DNA of 64,000 bases from Sipunculus nudus (lineage: Eukaryota > Annelida > Sipuncula > Golfingiida > Sipunculidae): positions 38,017,473 to 38,081,472 of the forward strand of contig CM049319.1 in NCBI GenBank assembly GCA_026874595.1, given 5' to 3'. Below, in pieces: positions 56,109-64,000 of the stretch (its first letter is position 1; each line of letters begins with the position of its first letter). The position numbers and the translations under genes are program-made. Under the pieces are notes generated by a model. The model saw nothing but the letters and a program-made list of their open reading frames with translations. It ran no database searches and was not told the DNA's origin.

Positions 56109-56234
56109 GAGATTTTAAGGAAATCCTTGGGAATTAAGGGAACAGTTAAGAAGACAAGATACCTGTACATGGTGGGCCAGACACGCGTTCATATTGACAG
56201 TGTGGACGGACTGGGCAGCTTCATGGAGCTGGAG
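56109..56234 (+). CDS. CYTH-domain protein, second exon in the window
   Basis: This 42-codon exon lies between acceptor TTTGCAG (AG at 56,107-56,108) and donor GTAAGT (56,235), phase 0 at both ends. It starts EILRKSLGIKGTVKK and continues TRYLYMVGQTRVHID, GLGSFMELE. These are the most recognisable parts of the CYTH domain: a helix leading to GxVxKxR basic residues, a VGQTRVHxD strand, and the late MELE strand whose acidic residues coordinate metal in triphosphate tunnel enzymes. The key basic and acidic residues look intact, so this is a working gene rather than a relic as far as these exons show. It joins LK|EI with the exon at 48,494 and LE|VM with the exon at 59,022, matching the continuity expected of the family. 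Confidence 0.93.
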
Positions 56235-56507
56235 GTAAGTTTATATAGGTGGACAATGTCACATCAAAACCACAGCTCAAGTAATGACTCTCACGTAACA
56301 CACCCCTCACCTGTCATGGAGAGACATATCGATTTTCAACTTTCACAGGCAATGGCTTGATAGTTGTGAGTTTGTCATTAAATTTCATTTGCAACAATTT
56401 CTTACTCATCAATACAAACCATGCAAACATGTCAACCAGCCATGGCCTATATTACCTTTTCCTCTTAGACTTTATCTCCATTTGATATTATTTTAGATGT
56501 TTTACCT

Positions 56508-58570
56508 GCAAGGTCAACTTCAGCTGAGCACAGTGACCCATGGGTCCCTTGTTTTCTTCTATTTTTGAGACCTTCAGATGAAGCAGTACGTCTGTTTTCA
56601 AGGCAGAAATTGTTATGGTTATACTCAGAAACTTCTAACTGTACATCAAGGGAGGTCCTAGTCAAATCTCCTCGGAAACCTAAATTTATAGTCATGTTGA
56701 CCTATATTTTATGAACTACAGGCTGAAAACATAATATTGAACACCCAGACAGTCAGATGGGGCACAAATTTTATCTGCTAGGCCTATAATCTTCATACAT
56801 GACATTCAGGCAGGTCCTTGGTAAATCTCCTCGGAAACCTGAAATTAGGTTATGATGACCTGTATTCTGTGAACTATGAGCGACAAGCATAATTTTAAGC
56901 ACCCTGAAAATCAGATGGGCACAAATTGTATCGTCTCGCCCTATAACATATTTCCATGGAAACCTGAAATTAGGACATGGTGAAATATATTACTGGAAAA
57001 AAACATTTTAAGTTCCCAGACAGTCAGACAGGGTACAAACCTTTACTTTTGGACCTATAAATCTGTCTGTAAGTTGACATCCAGGGATGTCCTTCAAAAA
57101 TGTGCATGGTCATTTTTAGCTCAGCTGACTGAAAGTCATCTATAACTAGGCCTATAATTTTGTAGCAGTACACCCATGGAGGTCCATTAGAAATCTTCTC
57201 GGAAACCTAAAATCAGTTCACTATGACCCAAATCATCTGAGCTATAAGGTTTGAAAATACCTCCCAGAATTTTTAAAATGTGATACAAAAACTCTAGTAT
57301 ATCTTAATAACTACTGCATTAATCTTATTTTTTCCCCTGTACAATATGCATACAACCAGTCATTATTGGATTTAGTCTTCACATATATGTGTGAACCATC
57401 ACTAAAGGTACAACCCTGTCAACCTTATTGTCACAATGTCAAAGGTCATGATCACTTCTTAAGTCCAATTTAGCATTCAGATGATAAAATTCCTTTTGTG
57501 AATATCTTCCTATAGTCAGCTGAGGATCATGAACCATGGGTCACTTGTTTTTCTCTTTTTTTGAGACCTTCATAAATGAAGCAGTCTTGACGATAACTGG
57601 GCATGAACCATAACTGTAAGACCTAGAAACTTTTAATTGTACATGAAGGGAGGTCCTTGGCAAATCTCCTCGGAAAGCTGAAATTGGGTCATGATGACCT
57701 ATATTCTGTGAGCTACTAGCTGAAAACATAATTTTGAGCACCCAGAGAGTTAGACAGGGCACAAATTGTATCCTTTTGGTCTAGAATCTTCTAGTGGGTA
57801 AATGTTGTTGGAAACATGGAATCAGGTTACTGTGACCTATATGCTGCCAGCTATAGGAAAAAACATGATTTGAGCACCATGAAAGTGTGATAAGCTTAAA
57901 TTGTATCCGTTAGGTGTAGAATCTAATAACGCCACATCCTGGGAGTGTCTTGGCAAGTTTTCTCAGAAACCTTCAACAAGGTCATGATGACCTATATTCT
58001 TTGAATAACTGGCCAAAAACATGACTTTTAGCACCCTGACAGTTAGAAATGGCACAAATTGTATCTGTTAGACCTTAAAAGTTCTAACTGTACATCCATG
58101 GAGGTCCTTGGCAAATCTCCTCAGAAATATGAAATAAAGTCATGGTGACCTATGTTTTCCAAGCAACTGGCCAGAAACATGATTTTGAACAACCAGATGG
58201 TCAGACAGGACACAGAATGTAACTGTTAGGCCTAGCTTCCAATAAAACAACTTCCAAGGAGGTTCTTGCAAAATCTCCTTTGAAATCTGAAAGCAGGTCA
58301 TGTTGACCTATATTCTGCAGGCAACTGACCAAAAATATGCCTATGAGCTCCCAGACATTCAGGCATGGCACCAAACTTTACTGTTGGACCTAGAACCTTC
58401 TAATATGTTTAAAAAAACATGATTTTGAGCACCCTGGAAGTCATTGTACCTATTGTTCAAGGTTCTTTAACAAGAATTTTTAACCAGATTTTAACATCAG
58501 TATTTAATACATGCATCACTTGTATACAAGTTAAATTCAGCTGAGCGTCATGACCCATGGGTCTCTTGTT
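56508..58570 (+). repeat. Intronic ~1-kb repeat dimer built of ~155-bp units
   Basis: Degenerate units share GGAGGTCCTTGGCAAATCTC, then CTCGGAAACCTGAAAT, then GACCTATATTCTGTGA. The GACCTATATT-type phrase is seen at about 56,699, 56,859, 57,696, 57,832, 57,989, 58,146 and 58,305, mostly 136-160 bp apart. Two blocks each begin after a CAGCTGAG...CCCATGGGTC motif (56,521 and 57,517) and a TTTTTGAGACCTTCA phrase (about 56,563 and 57,558), about 1,000 bp apart. The second block ends at a third motif (58,538). Minus-strand frames of 76 and 73 codons share the string FRGDL because they read the same repeat. They are not genes. Confidence 0.8.
57114..57550 (+). mobile_element. Candidate non-autonomous element with AGCTCAGCTGA/TCAGCTGAG ends
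   Basis: The segment starts with TTTTTAGCTCAGCTGACTG and ends with GTCAGCTGAGGATCATG, then ACCATGGGTCACTTGT. The inner parts AGCTCAGCTGA and TCAGCTGAG are reverse complements over about 9 bp, though TCAGCTGA is itself palindromic, so the inverted repeat may be trivial. A second leading end occurs at 59,451. No coding capacity is present. It could be one unit of a composite repeat rather than a discrete insertion. Confidence 0.4.
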
Positions 58571-59021
58571 TGTTGTGTGATGGATCACAAAATGGAACCT
58601 TAGTGTAGCACTGATCAAGTTAAAATCCTGAAAATTTTAGCCTTTCAGTATCAAGCCAAACTCAGTACATTCATAAGAAATAACATGTAAAGAATTACTA
58701 TGAGACCTGGAATAGTAAAATGGAATGTCACAAGTTTTATCCAGGTTTGCCTGTTTCTGTTTATTTTGGTCTCTCCCATGGATGGATAGAGATTTTAAAA
58801 CATGTAGCGACTCCATGTGTTATATTATTGACTTAACCTATAGTTTATGGAAATTTGTTCATAGTTTGCTCACCAGATGGCACCTCCTTACATGTAATTA
58901 ATGCTTCATTGTCAGCAAGTTGTCACATCTCCAGTTCATTCTCACATGTTGAATACCGTAGCATACGAATACATAAGGTATAACACCATGTGGACCTTAA
59001 TGTGAGTGGACTGTGTTTCAG
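58571..59021. other. Intron end, nothing recognised before the 3' splice site
   Basis: AT-rich sequence. The last bases CTGTGTTTCAG (AG at 59,020-59,021) give a good acceptor for the next exon. Confidence 0.55.
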
Positions 59022-59165
59022 GTGATGATGCAGCCTGACCAGACTGTACAGGAAGGACAGGACATCGCACAAAACCTGATGCTGCAGCTCGGGATCTCAG
59101 AAGAAAATCTCATTGAGGGAGCATATATGGATCTTATACTCCAAAAGTGTAATGGACATGATTAA
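59022..59165 (+). CDS. CYTH-domain protein, last coding exon
   Basis: This exon carries 47 codons and a TAA stop at 59,163-59,165. It follows the acceptor TTTCAG in phase 0. The product starts VMMQPDQTVQEGQDIAQNLM and continues LGISEENLIEGAYMDLIL, ending KCNGHD. The pattern strand, turn with a QTVQEG-type motif, helix with AxxLMxxLGI, and then LIEGAYMDLL is the usual C-terminus of metazoan CYTH-domain proteins, so the protein ends at the normal place. Together with the two upstream exons it gives 123 codons before the stop. The missing part should be the N-terminal strands with the ExExK motif, on one or more exons before the window start. Confidence 0.92.
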   Translation: MMMQPDQTVQEGQDIAQNLMLQLGISEENLIEGAYMDLILQKCNGHD

Positions 59166-59448
59166 GGGCCAAGGAAATCAAATTTCAGACTTGGAGATAA
59201 GCCTTTTTTGCAAGGCCATGGCTTACACTAAACCAGCCATTGACAGACAGGCTTAGTGTCAGTAAGGATGCTCTGTAAGCACACATCATCGGGGTGTGGT
59301 TATCAGCTGTCCTAAACCTTTTTTTAGGCAAGGCAATGCATAAACATGTTTAAAGCAACCAGACAATCTTTTAAACTGCCCCACAGTTGCTGTGACCTGC
59401 CCAACACCAGAGACATGCTACCATTTCACCAGACAGATTAGTTTTTAG

Positions 59449-59640
59449 CTCAGCTGACTCCCAAGTCATCTGTGACCAGTATTCTGTGAAAAGATATGGG
59501 GCTTGTTTGTGCACCCTAGATTTATTAAAAATTTATAAAAATACTTGAGTATCTCAATAATTAATTCATTGATTGCCATGAATCTTGTTTCGCGTGTCGA
59601 TAATGTTGGTTTCATTAGTTGCTATAGAAATTAGGTGTAA
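59449..59640 (+). repeat. Leading end of the dispersed repeat, second copy
   Basis: TTTTTAGCTCAGCTGACT followed by AAGTCATCTGTGACC matches the segment at 57,114. Further on, AAATACTTGAGTATCTCAATA matches AAACTCTAGTATATCTTAATA near 57,287. No end motif follows within this stretch, so the copy is truncated or decayed. Confidence 0.55.
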
Positions 59641-60061
59641 TCAGTATTTTTCATAAATTATACACATATTTTTGCTATTTTTTAGACCATCAAATGACAG
59701 CAGTTGTATCATTGAGTAAATGCATATTTAATTTCCAATTCATTTTGCCTGTTATAAATTTGAGTTTTTTGTTACAATAACTTCCAATAAGGTTTGATTT
59801 CAACTTCTTCATGCCTCAAAATACGTCAGCTACATCTCAAGTTGACTCACTAAAATCTGTACAAATGTTGCTGTTTGGTACACTAAATAAATTAGAAATT
59901 GCTTAAATTCTTGAAGTAACCAGTTGTAGTTTATGTGCCCAGTCCATGGCCTGAGATACACTGACCCTGATTTTTTATTCAGCCATGTAGGTACACAGCG
60001 TCACACAGTTAAAACTGACAATCATGTGACTGTGTAGTGTGTCAAGGTGTAATTAATTTCT

Positions 60062-60067
60062 AATAAA
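60062..60067 (+). terminator. Candidate poly(A) signal AATAAA
   Basis: AATAAA lies about 900 bp after the stop codon. Another AATAAA is at about 59,886. Either could end the CYTH mRNA; in AT-rich DNA such hexamers also arise by chance. Confidence 0.35.
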
Positions 60068-60085
60068 GCTGGATCTAAAGTGGGC

Positions 60086-60709
60086 TCATCAGTTTAGTTA
60101 ATATTTAAAGCCAACATGGATTAAGATTTATATATGCATACTGATAGTGAATGGAGTTTCACCAGAGCTTGTTCTGGTGAGTATCAGCATTTGGAGCAGA
60201 GACACTATGACATGGCATGCCTGCTTGTGCACAAAGCTACATGCTGTTGTTTATACACATCATGGCTGTTAACAGATTGGCTCCAGCTGTGGCTTTGATA
60301 ATTTATTTGTGTACAGTCCAATGTGTCCTACTAGATGATTCAGGAAATTTCTTATTGTCATAACTTGATGCAAAATTAAGAAGTGAGAATGACCTGCTGT
60401 TCTTCTAAAGTGACCTGCAGCTGTTGAGTGTACTGTATATGCTTTATATCCTGGTACTAACCTTGGAAACTGCTGTCTGTTCAAAATTATTTTATTCAAA
60501 AGAGTGCTCAAACAGTGTAACCTTTTCCATTTTAAGTCAGCAATGTATTGTTCTTGACTTTGGCATATTTGTTGGTAGACAGATAGCTGAGGTGTCTGAC
60601 GAGCACAGTCCAGGCACAGACATAAGGAAAAAACATGAGTTGTCTCCTCAGTTGGTGTGCTGGCAGGTCTGAACTCCCATAGTTCTTGCTTGTGTTGTGA
60701 CTCTACATT
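60086..60709. other. Non-coding, one small hairpin
   Basis: TCACCAGA (60,159-60,166) and TCTGGTGA (60,173-60,180) form an 8-bp stem. Overlapping frames of 80 and 82 codons on opposite strands (60,269-60,672) show no known domain. Confidence 0.4.
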
Positions 60710-60991
60710 TTAACACTTTCTAGAGTTTGCAGCCTTTGTTGTTACAGCTGCGTCTAGGTCTGTGGTCCTATGCTGTGGTTTTGTTAGTTGGTTTAGCCAA
60801 TGTCTAGGGATTTCGGGGAAGCTTTCAGTGTATCTTTTAAATGGTTCTCCTGTGCTCCCTGTGAGAAACTGCTTTGGTAAGCCCTCCTGGAGCATTCTGA
60901 CAGTGTGTCCACCCCACCTGGTCTGGACTTTCCCCAGCTGGGTATAGACTTTCAGTAGACTGGCACAACATAGAGTTTTAGTGCCAGACAC
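60710..60991 (-). pseudogene. Decayed non-LTR retrotransposon ORF2, C-terminal fragment
   Basis: The minus strand reads LGKVQTRWGGHTVRM, then EGLPKQFLTG, then a KRYTESF-type stretch. In many LINE families the C-terminal region after the reverse transcriptase reads as an LRWxGHVxRM motif, then RLPKxLxYGEL, then a GxRxxGxPxxRYKDxLK-type stretch. The order and spacing match, but the GEL and GRP parts are eroded and there is no reverse transcriptase core in the window. Sequence upstream on the minus strand (60,992-61,080) has stops. This is a 5'-truncated, dead copy. The clade cannot be assigned from this piece. Confidence 0.7.
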
Positions 60992-61239
60992 AGTGATACA
61001 ATTGCCATTTGAACTTCATGATCTCGTAGAGACAGGTTAAGTGGAACTGCTTGTCCCTGCTCTGCATGTGTCTGCTGCATATAGTCCAGTTACGTTTCAC
61101 ATACATACAGTAGGTTAGAAATATCACAACAGGGTTGACTTCAATATTATGCTAGACTGATCACCGACTCTTCCAGGCATTTTTGCACAATCTACCTAAA
61201 CAAACACTTGCTTTTGTATGTTACTTTGGCATCAATAAT

Positions 61240-61508
61240 CCCTAGTCAGATGGACACAAGTCAGTTGTTTGACATAGATACCTTTAACAAAGCATATGGG
61301 GACTTCCTAGTAAAATTGACTTGCTGTTACCTATTTTCTAAAGATTATGGGCAAAAAACATGGATTTTGATCACTCTGGAAGTCATTCTACCCATTGTTC
61401 AATATTCCTTAACAGTTATTTACCAGATCATATTATCAACAATTAATACACGCATCACCTGTATACAGGTCAAATTTAGCTGAGCATTAGACCCATGGAT
61501 CAATTGTT
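61240..61508 (+). repeat. Copy of the dispersed repeat 3' end
   Basis: The stretch aligns with 58,409-58,570. Shared phrases are AAACATG(G)ATTTTGA, CACT/CCTGGAAGTCATT, ACCxATTGTTCAA, AATACAxGCATCACxTGTATAC and then AGCTGAGC and CCCATGG. It ends at 61,508 in the same orientation. A 91-codon frame at 61,208-61,483 lies on it and is not a gene. Confidence 0.7.
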
Positions 61509-61524
61509 GTCTTTTCACCACAAG

Positions 61525-61640
61525 CCCTGGCATAGGGTCGATCAAACCAATGAGAGCAGTGTGTCATGAGTTTAAAAGTTTGTTTGCAAAATGCAACACC
61601 AGTTTCTCATTGGTCTGATATTGATTCTTGGCCCTGTACC
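61525..61640. repeat. Imperfect fold-back (inverted) repeat
   Basis: ACCAATGAGA (61,546-61,555) pairs with TCTCATTGGT (61,605-61,614). Pairing continues imperfectly outward (ATCA against TGAT; AGGGTC-like against GGCCCT-like). The loop is about 50 bp. A small fold-back transposon remnant is possible. Confidence 0.45.
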
Positions 61641-61979
61641 ACCCGAGTTTGGGAAAACTTGTTGTACAAAGCAGAGGTTAAAGCAGAGGATATAGGACGA
61701 CAGAAGTGTATATCAGCTGCGAGGGCAGTGCACAATGTCCGTTAACTGACCAGTTCTTAAGCTAGTGTTATATTAGTTTTGTAATTTTAAGCTTGGATGT
61801 GTGCGTGAGAAGTGTTACGTGTTTGTGAATAAAAAAGGGTTGTGTGAATGCGTCTAGTTGCGTAGTTTAATAATGCTTGCACCCATTCACTCTCAGCTGT
61901 TACCGCTGTCTAGATTTAGGTTAAAAGGGAAACAAGTTCGTTAGTCTGCGCTGACAAAAGGGACAATACAACGACTCCT
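61641..61979. other. Non-coding, nothing recognised
   Basis: No supported exon or repeat. GAATAAAAAAGGG at about 61,828 could be part of a retroelement or a chance string. Confidence 0.4.
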
Positions 61980-62660
61980 CACTGCTAAGGCTTCGGTTGT
62001 GCCTCACTGGCGTACCGTGGTTACTGGGCCACTGTGGACCTAGACTGAATAAAAAGGTGATCTCGGAGAAGCTCTGGCCCCCAGAGATGTAACTCTCTGG
62101 CTAATCGGAGTCTGGTTATGCCATGGCTTCCACAGGCCAGACTCCAGCTTAGGTCAATCAGTGGAATAGGGCTTCTTCTACCAACAACCCTCGCTGGACG
62201 TGGACGAGGGACTGAGGCTAACCCTGCACAACCTTCCCTGAGAATATTCCAACTTACTTTGCGCAAGTCTCAACATCCCAGGATAGAAGGCAGACCACCT
62301 TGATCAGCTCACACTCTGACTATGACAAACCCAGACGAGGTAAAGGACAAGTTCCACCTGGGACCACATGCCCCCGAATCCCCAGCCAAGCGGTTTTTTT
62401 TTTGGCTTACGGCCTCGACGCAAGACCTGTAAGCCTGGGAGGGTGTCATTGGCTAGCAGGGAGTCCCCAAGTCCAAAAGTAAAGGCCAATCTCTTTTCCA
62501 GACCTGCGTCGCTCACGACTTTTTCTAACACATTTTCCTTCTGCCGACTGGTAACAAGACCTCATTGGTGCACCCTCGCTCAAAGCAGTGACGCCGCATT
62601 ATGTATGTTATTGGCAGAAGGAAAGACAGCAAGAGTGAGGGCCATGTGTGGTGCAGACAA
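61980..62660. other. GC-richer unassigned block, probable mobile-element fragment
   Basis: Base composition is clearly GC-richer than the flanks. Open frames of 60-124 codons exist on both strands at once (for example 62,021-62,266 minus, 62,118-62,303 plus and 62,368-62,742 plus). None shows a domain I recognise, and simultaneous openness on both strands argues for composition rather than coding. The block could be the 5' region of a retroelement. I do not assign a function. Confidence 0.35.
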
Positions 62661-62667
62661 ATGCCAT

Positions 62668-62710
62668 CAGGGGCGTCAATATAGGGGGGATGGGGGATAT
62701 ATATACCACC
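62668..62710 (+). mobile_element. Possible hAT-type terminal end
   Basis: CAGGGGCGTC at 62,668 is followed by a G-rich run. Ends beginning CAGGGGCG are typical of hAT-superfamily DNA transposons and their non-autonomous relatives. No matching inverted end was found downstream in the window, so this is a weak call. Confidence 0.25.
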
Positions 62711-62912
62711 TACTTTTTGGAAATAGTCACAATATTAAATAGTTCCAAATGCTTGTGAAATTATTTCAAGCTAAACTGTTTATCCAAAACCTTCAGTCTT
62801 TTATATATGCCTCATCTTTGCATCACTCAATTTAATTCAAACATATTTATCGGTCTTTTTGCCTGAAGAAATAACTTTCTTAGTGATGCTTTCTGCATTT
62901 CTTTTCTTTCAG

Positions 62913-62954
62913 GTTTTGCAGTTTACCTACCCTGCTGACCCATTGAAAATCAAG
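62913..62954 (+). CDS. Possible short exon of an unidentified downstream gene
   Basis: A strong pyrimidine tract and acceptor (TTTCTTTCAG, AG at 62,911-62,912) precedes 42 nt, and a GTGATA donor-like string follows at 62,955. The reading is VLQFTYPADPLKIK. The DPLKI string faintly recalls the N-terminal region of AGXT2L-type phospho-lyases (ethanolamine-phosphate phospho-lyase), but 14 residues are too few to claim this. The donor is weak. It may be chance. Confidence 0.25.
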
Positions 62955-63054
62955 GTGATAATTAAAAAAATATTGGACTTACACTTTTTACATTTGCATG
63001 TCCATAAAACTGATATGAGAGCTCTCCAACCTGATCATGCCTTTTGAATAGTTT

Positions 63055-63760
63055 TGGACATCAATAACTGTAACATTCTTTAGAGCAATTGCCACAAGTT
63101 TGGTCTGTTTTTTTAGGATGTGTGATATCAAATGTCAGACTTGTCAGAAATCAATTATGTCTGCCAGGTAGCCACCTTAGAAATCCTTTGCCAGTGCAGT
63201 TTCTGTGATTTTTGTTTAATGTTTGGTCCCTTTATAGGATGTTTGTTGTTCAAATTCCGACCTGTCAAAAATCCAATATGGACACCAGCAAGCCATCTTT
63301 AAATTCCTTTAGAATATATTATCTCAAGAACTATCAAAGTGGGACGTATATTAATGTAATCTTGCATTGGGTCAAAAATCTCTTAATGTATATGACCATT
63401 ATTGACGAAAGCGCGGTACAGTTTGCTTGTATTGAATAAAAACTAATACAGGAGCATCCGTTTCACAATAATTCTTTATGGATTTCCTTGATTTTTTGCT
63501 ATATATTTTGTTCTTATATTTGGCCCGTGTGGTATTCCTTTTGCGATTGACAGGTAGCAAGCAAGCTGTGGGATTAGTTCCTGATAGCTCAACAACCATA
63601 TATGTTGCAATCAGACCATCAGTTCACTGTGTTTTAACCAGACATATGTGATATATATTTATGTTAACATAGAACGTTTAAAAAAATTTGCAAAATGGTT
63701 CTTCAACAATTTGAACGGAAGTTGTGAATCGCAGCCCATGATGTCGCAGGTCTGGCTTGG
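63055..63760. other. Non-coding, nothing recognised
   Basis: AT-rich sequence with phrases that look repeat-like (AAATGTCAGACTTGTCAGAAAT near 63,130 resembles AAATTCCGACCTGTCAAAAAT near 63,252). Frames of 66 and 75 codons show no domain. Confidence 0.45.
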
Positions 63761-63794
63761 CAGCTGAGCATCATGACCCATGGGTCACTTGTAG
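63761..63794 (+). repeat. Dispersed repeat 3' end motif, best-preserved copy
   Basis: CAGCTGAGCATCATGACCC followed by ATGGGTCACTTGTAG contains the perfect 12-bp palindrome GACCCATGGGTC. It is the clearest of six copies in the window and aligns with the sequence just beyond the satellite edge at 48,390-48,424. Confidence 0.7.
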
Positions 63795-64000
63795 ATTTAA
63801 GGGGTATGATGCTGTTGTTGTTACATGGTATGGAAAGGACAGATATACAGCTGTGTAAAGATTGTTAACCTTGACATATAAATCGAGAAAATAAGTGATG
63901 CTTTCACTTCCAGGGTAGAAAATACTGCCAAATAATTTTGAAGTCAGGCCATCTTTTAAATATTTAGGGCCTCATGTCACAAACATAAATACACAGTTAA
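63795..64000. other. Non-coding, nothing recognised
   Basis: AT-rich sequence to the window end without a supported feature. Confidence 0.5.

Larger units (their letters stand above)
59166..60085 (+). other. Probable 3' UTR of the CYTH gene
   Basis: AT-rich non-coding sequence follows the stop codon with no further splice-linked coding sequence. It contains a leading-end copy of the dispersed repeat (TTTTTAGCTCAGCTGACTC at 59,449). Two AATAAA hexamers are candidates for the poly(A) signal. The true transcript end is not visible from sequence alone. Confidence 0.45.

Noticed and set aside
56465-57762. Two minus-strand frames sharing FRGDL as paralogous proteins
   Set aside because: They read two units of the same ~155-bp intronic repeat.
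60762-60947. Plus-strand 61-codon frame
   Set aside because: It is antisense to the recognisable LINE ORF2 tail on the minus strand.
62021-62742. Overlapping frames on both strands in the GC-rich block as real genes
   Set aside because: Openness on both strands at once is expected from GC-rich composition. No domain or splice-linked continuation was seen.

Overview
The window reads as nuclear DNA of an animal, most likely a mollusc or another lophotrochozoan. The reasons are spliced exons with GT/AG introns, an AT-rich background, many dispersed non-coding repeats of a kind I associate with mollusc genomes, and the remains of a non-LTR retrotransposon. The mollusc placement is an inference. 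Nothing here looks prokaryotic: there are no operons, no ribosome binding sites and no CRISPR.

Positions 1 to about 48,400 are one uninterrupted satellite array of roughly 1,500 direct copies of a 32-bp monomer. Substitutions cluster in one short hypervariable stretch, so the 32-bp register is nearly always kept. Rare variant monomers (a 46-bp monomer with a 14-bp insertion, a 29-bp monomer, 31-bp monomers) act as landmarks. They show nested higher-order duplications with periods of about 1,838, 7,322, 3,053, 4,780, 5,353, 1,799, 2,474, 800 and 480 bp, some of them nearly identical between copies. The open frames of 60-92 codons inside the array are by-products of the repeat.

From 48,494 to 59,165 lie three + strand coding exons (48,494-48,595; 56,109-56,234; 59,022-59,165), all in phase 0. 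They encode the middle and C-terminal parts of a CYTH-domain protein (class IV adenylyl cyclase / thiamine-triphosphatase superfamily). The N-terminal part of the domain, with its metal-binding ExExK strand, is not present here. The upstream exon must therefore lie before position 1, and the whole 48-kb satellite sits inside an intron of this gene, ending about 93 bp before the next exon. This is the most striking feature of the window.

The two downstream introns hold older dispersed repeats: a ~280-bp dimer, a ~500-540-bp degenerate dimer, a ~145-bp degenerate array, and a ~1-kb block built of ~155-bp units. A recurrent palindromic motif (GACCCATGGGTC and variants after an AGCTGAG-like box) occurs six times, all in + orientation. 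One copy abuts the right edge of the satellite, which suggests the satellite may have expanded inside a member of that dispersed family.

After the gene come a probable 3' UTR with AATAAA signals, a decayed LINE ORF2 C-terminus on the minus strand (60,710-60,991), a fold-back repeat, a GC-rich unassigned block (61,980-62,660) and one possible 42-nt exon of an unidentified downstream gene (62,913-62,954). The rest is AT-rich non-coding DNA.
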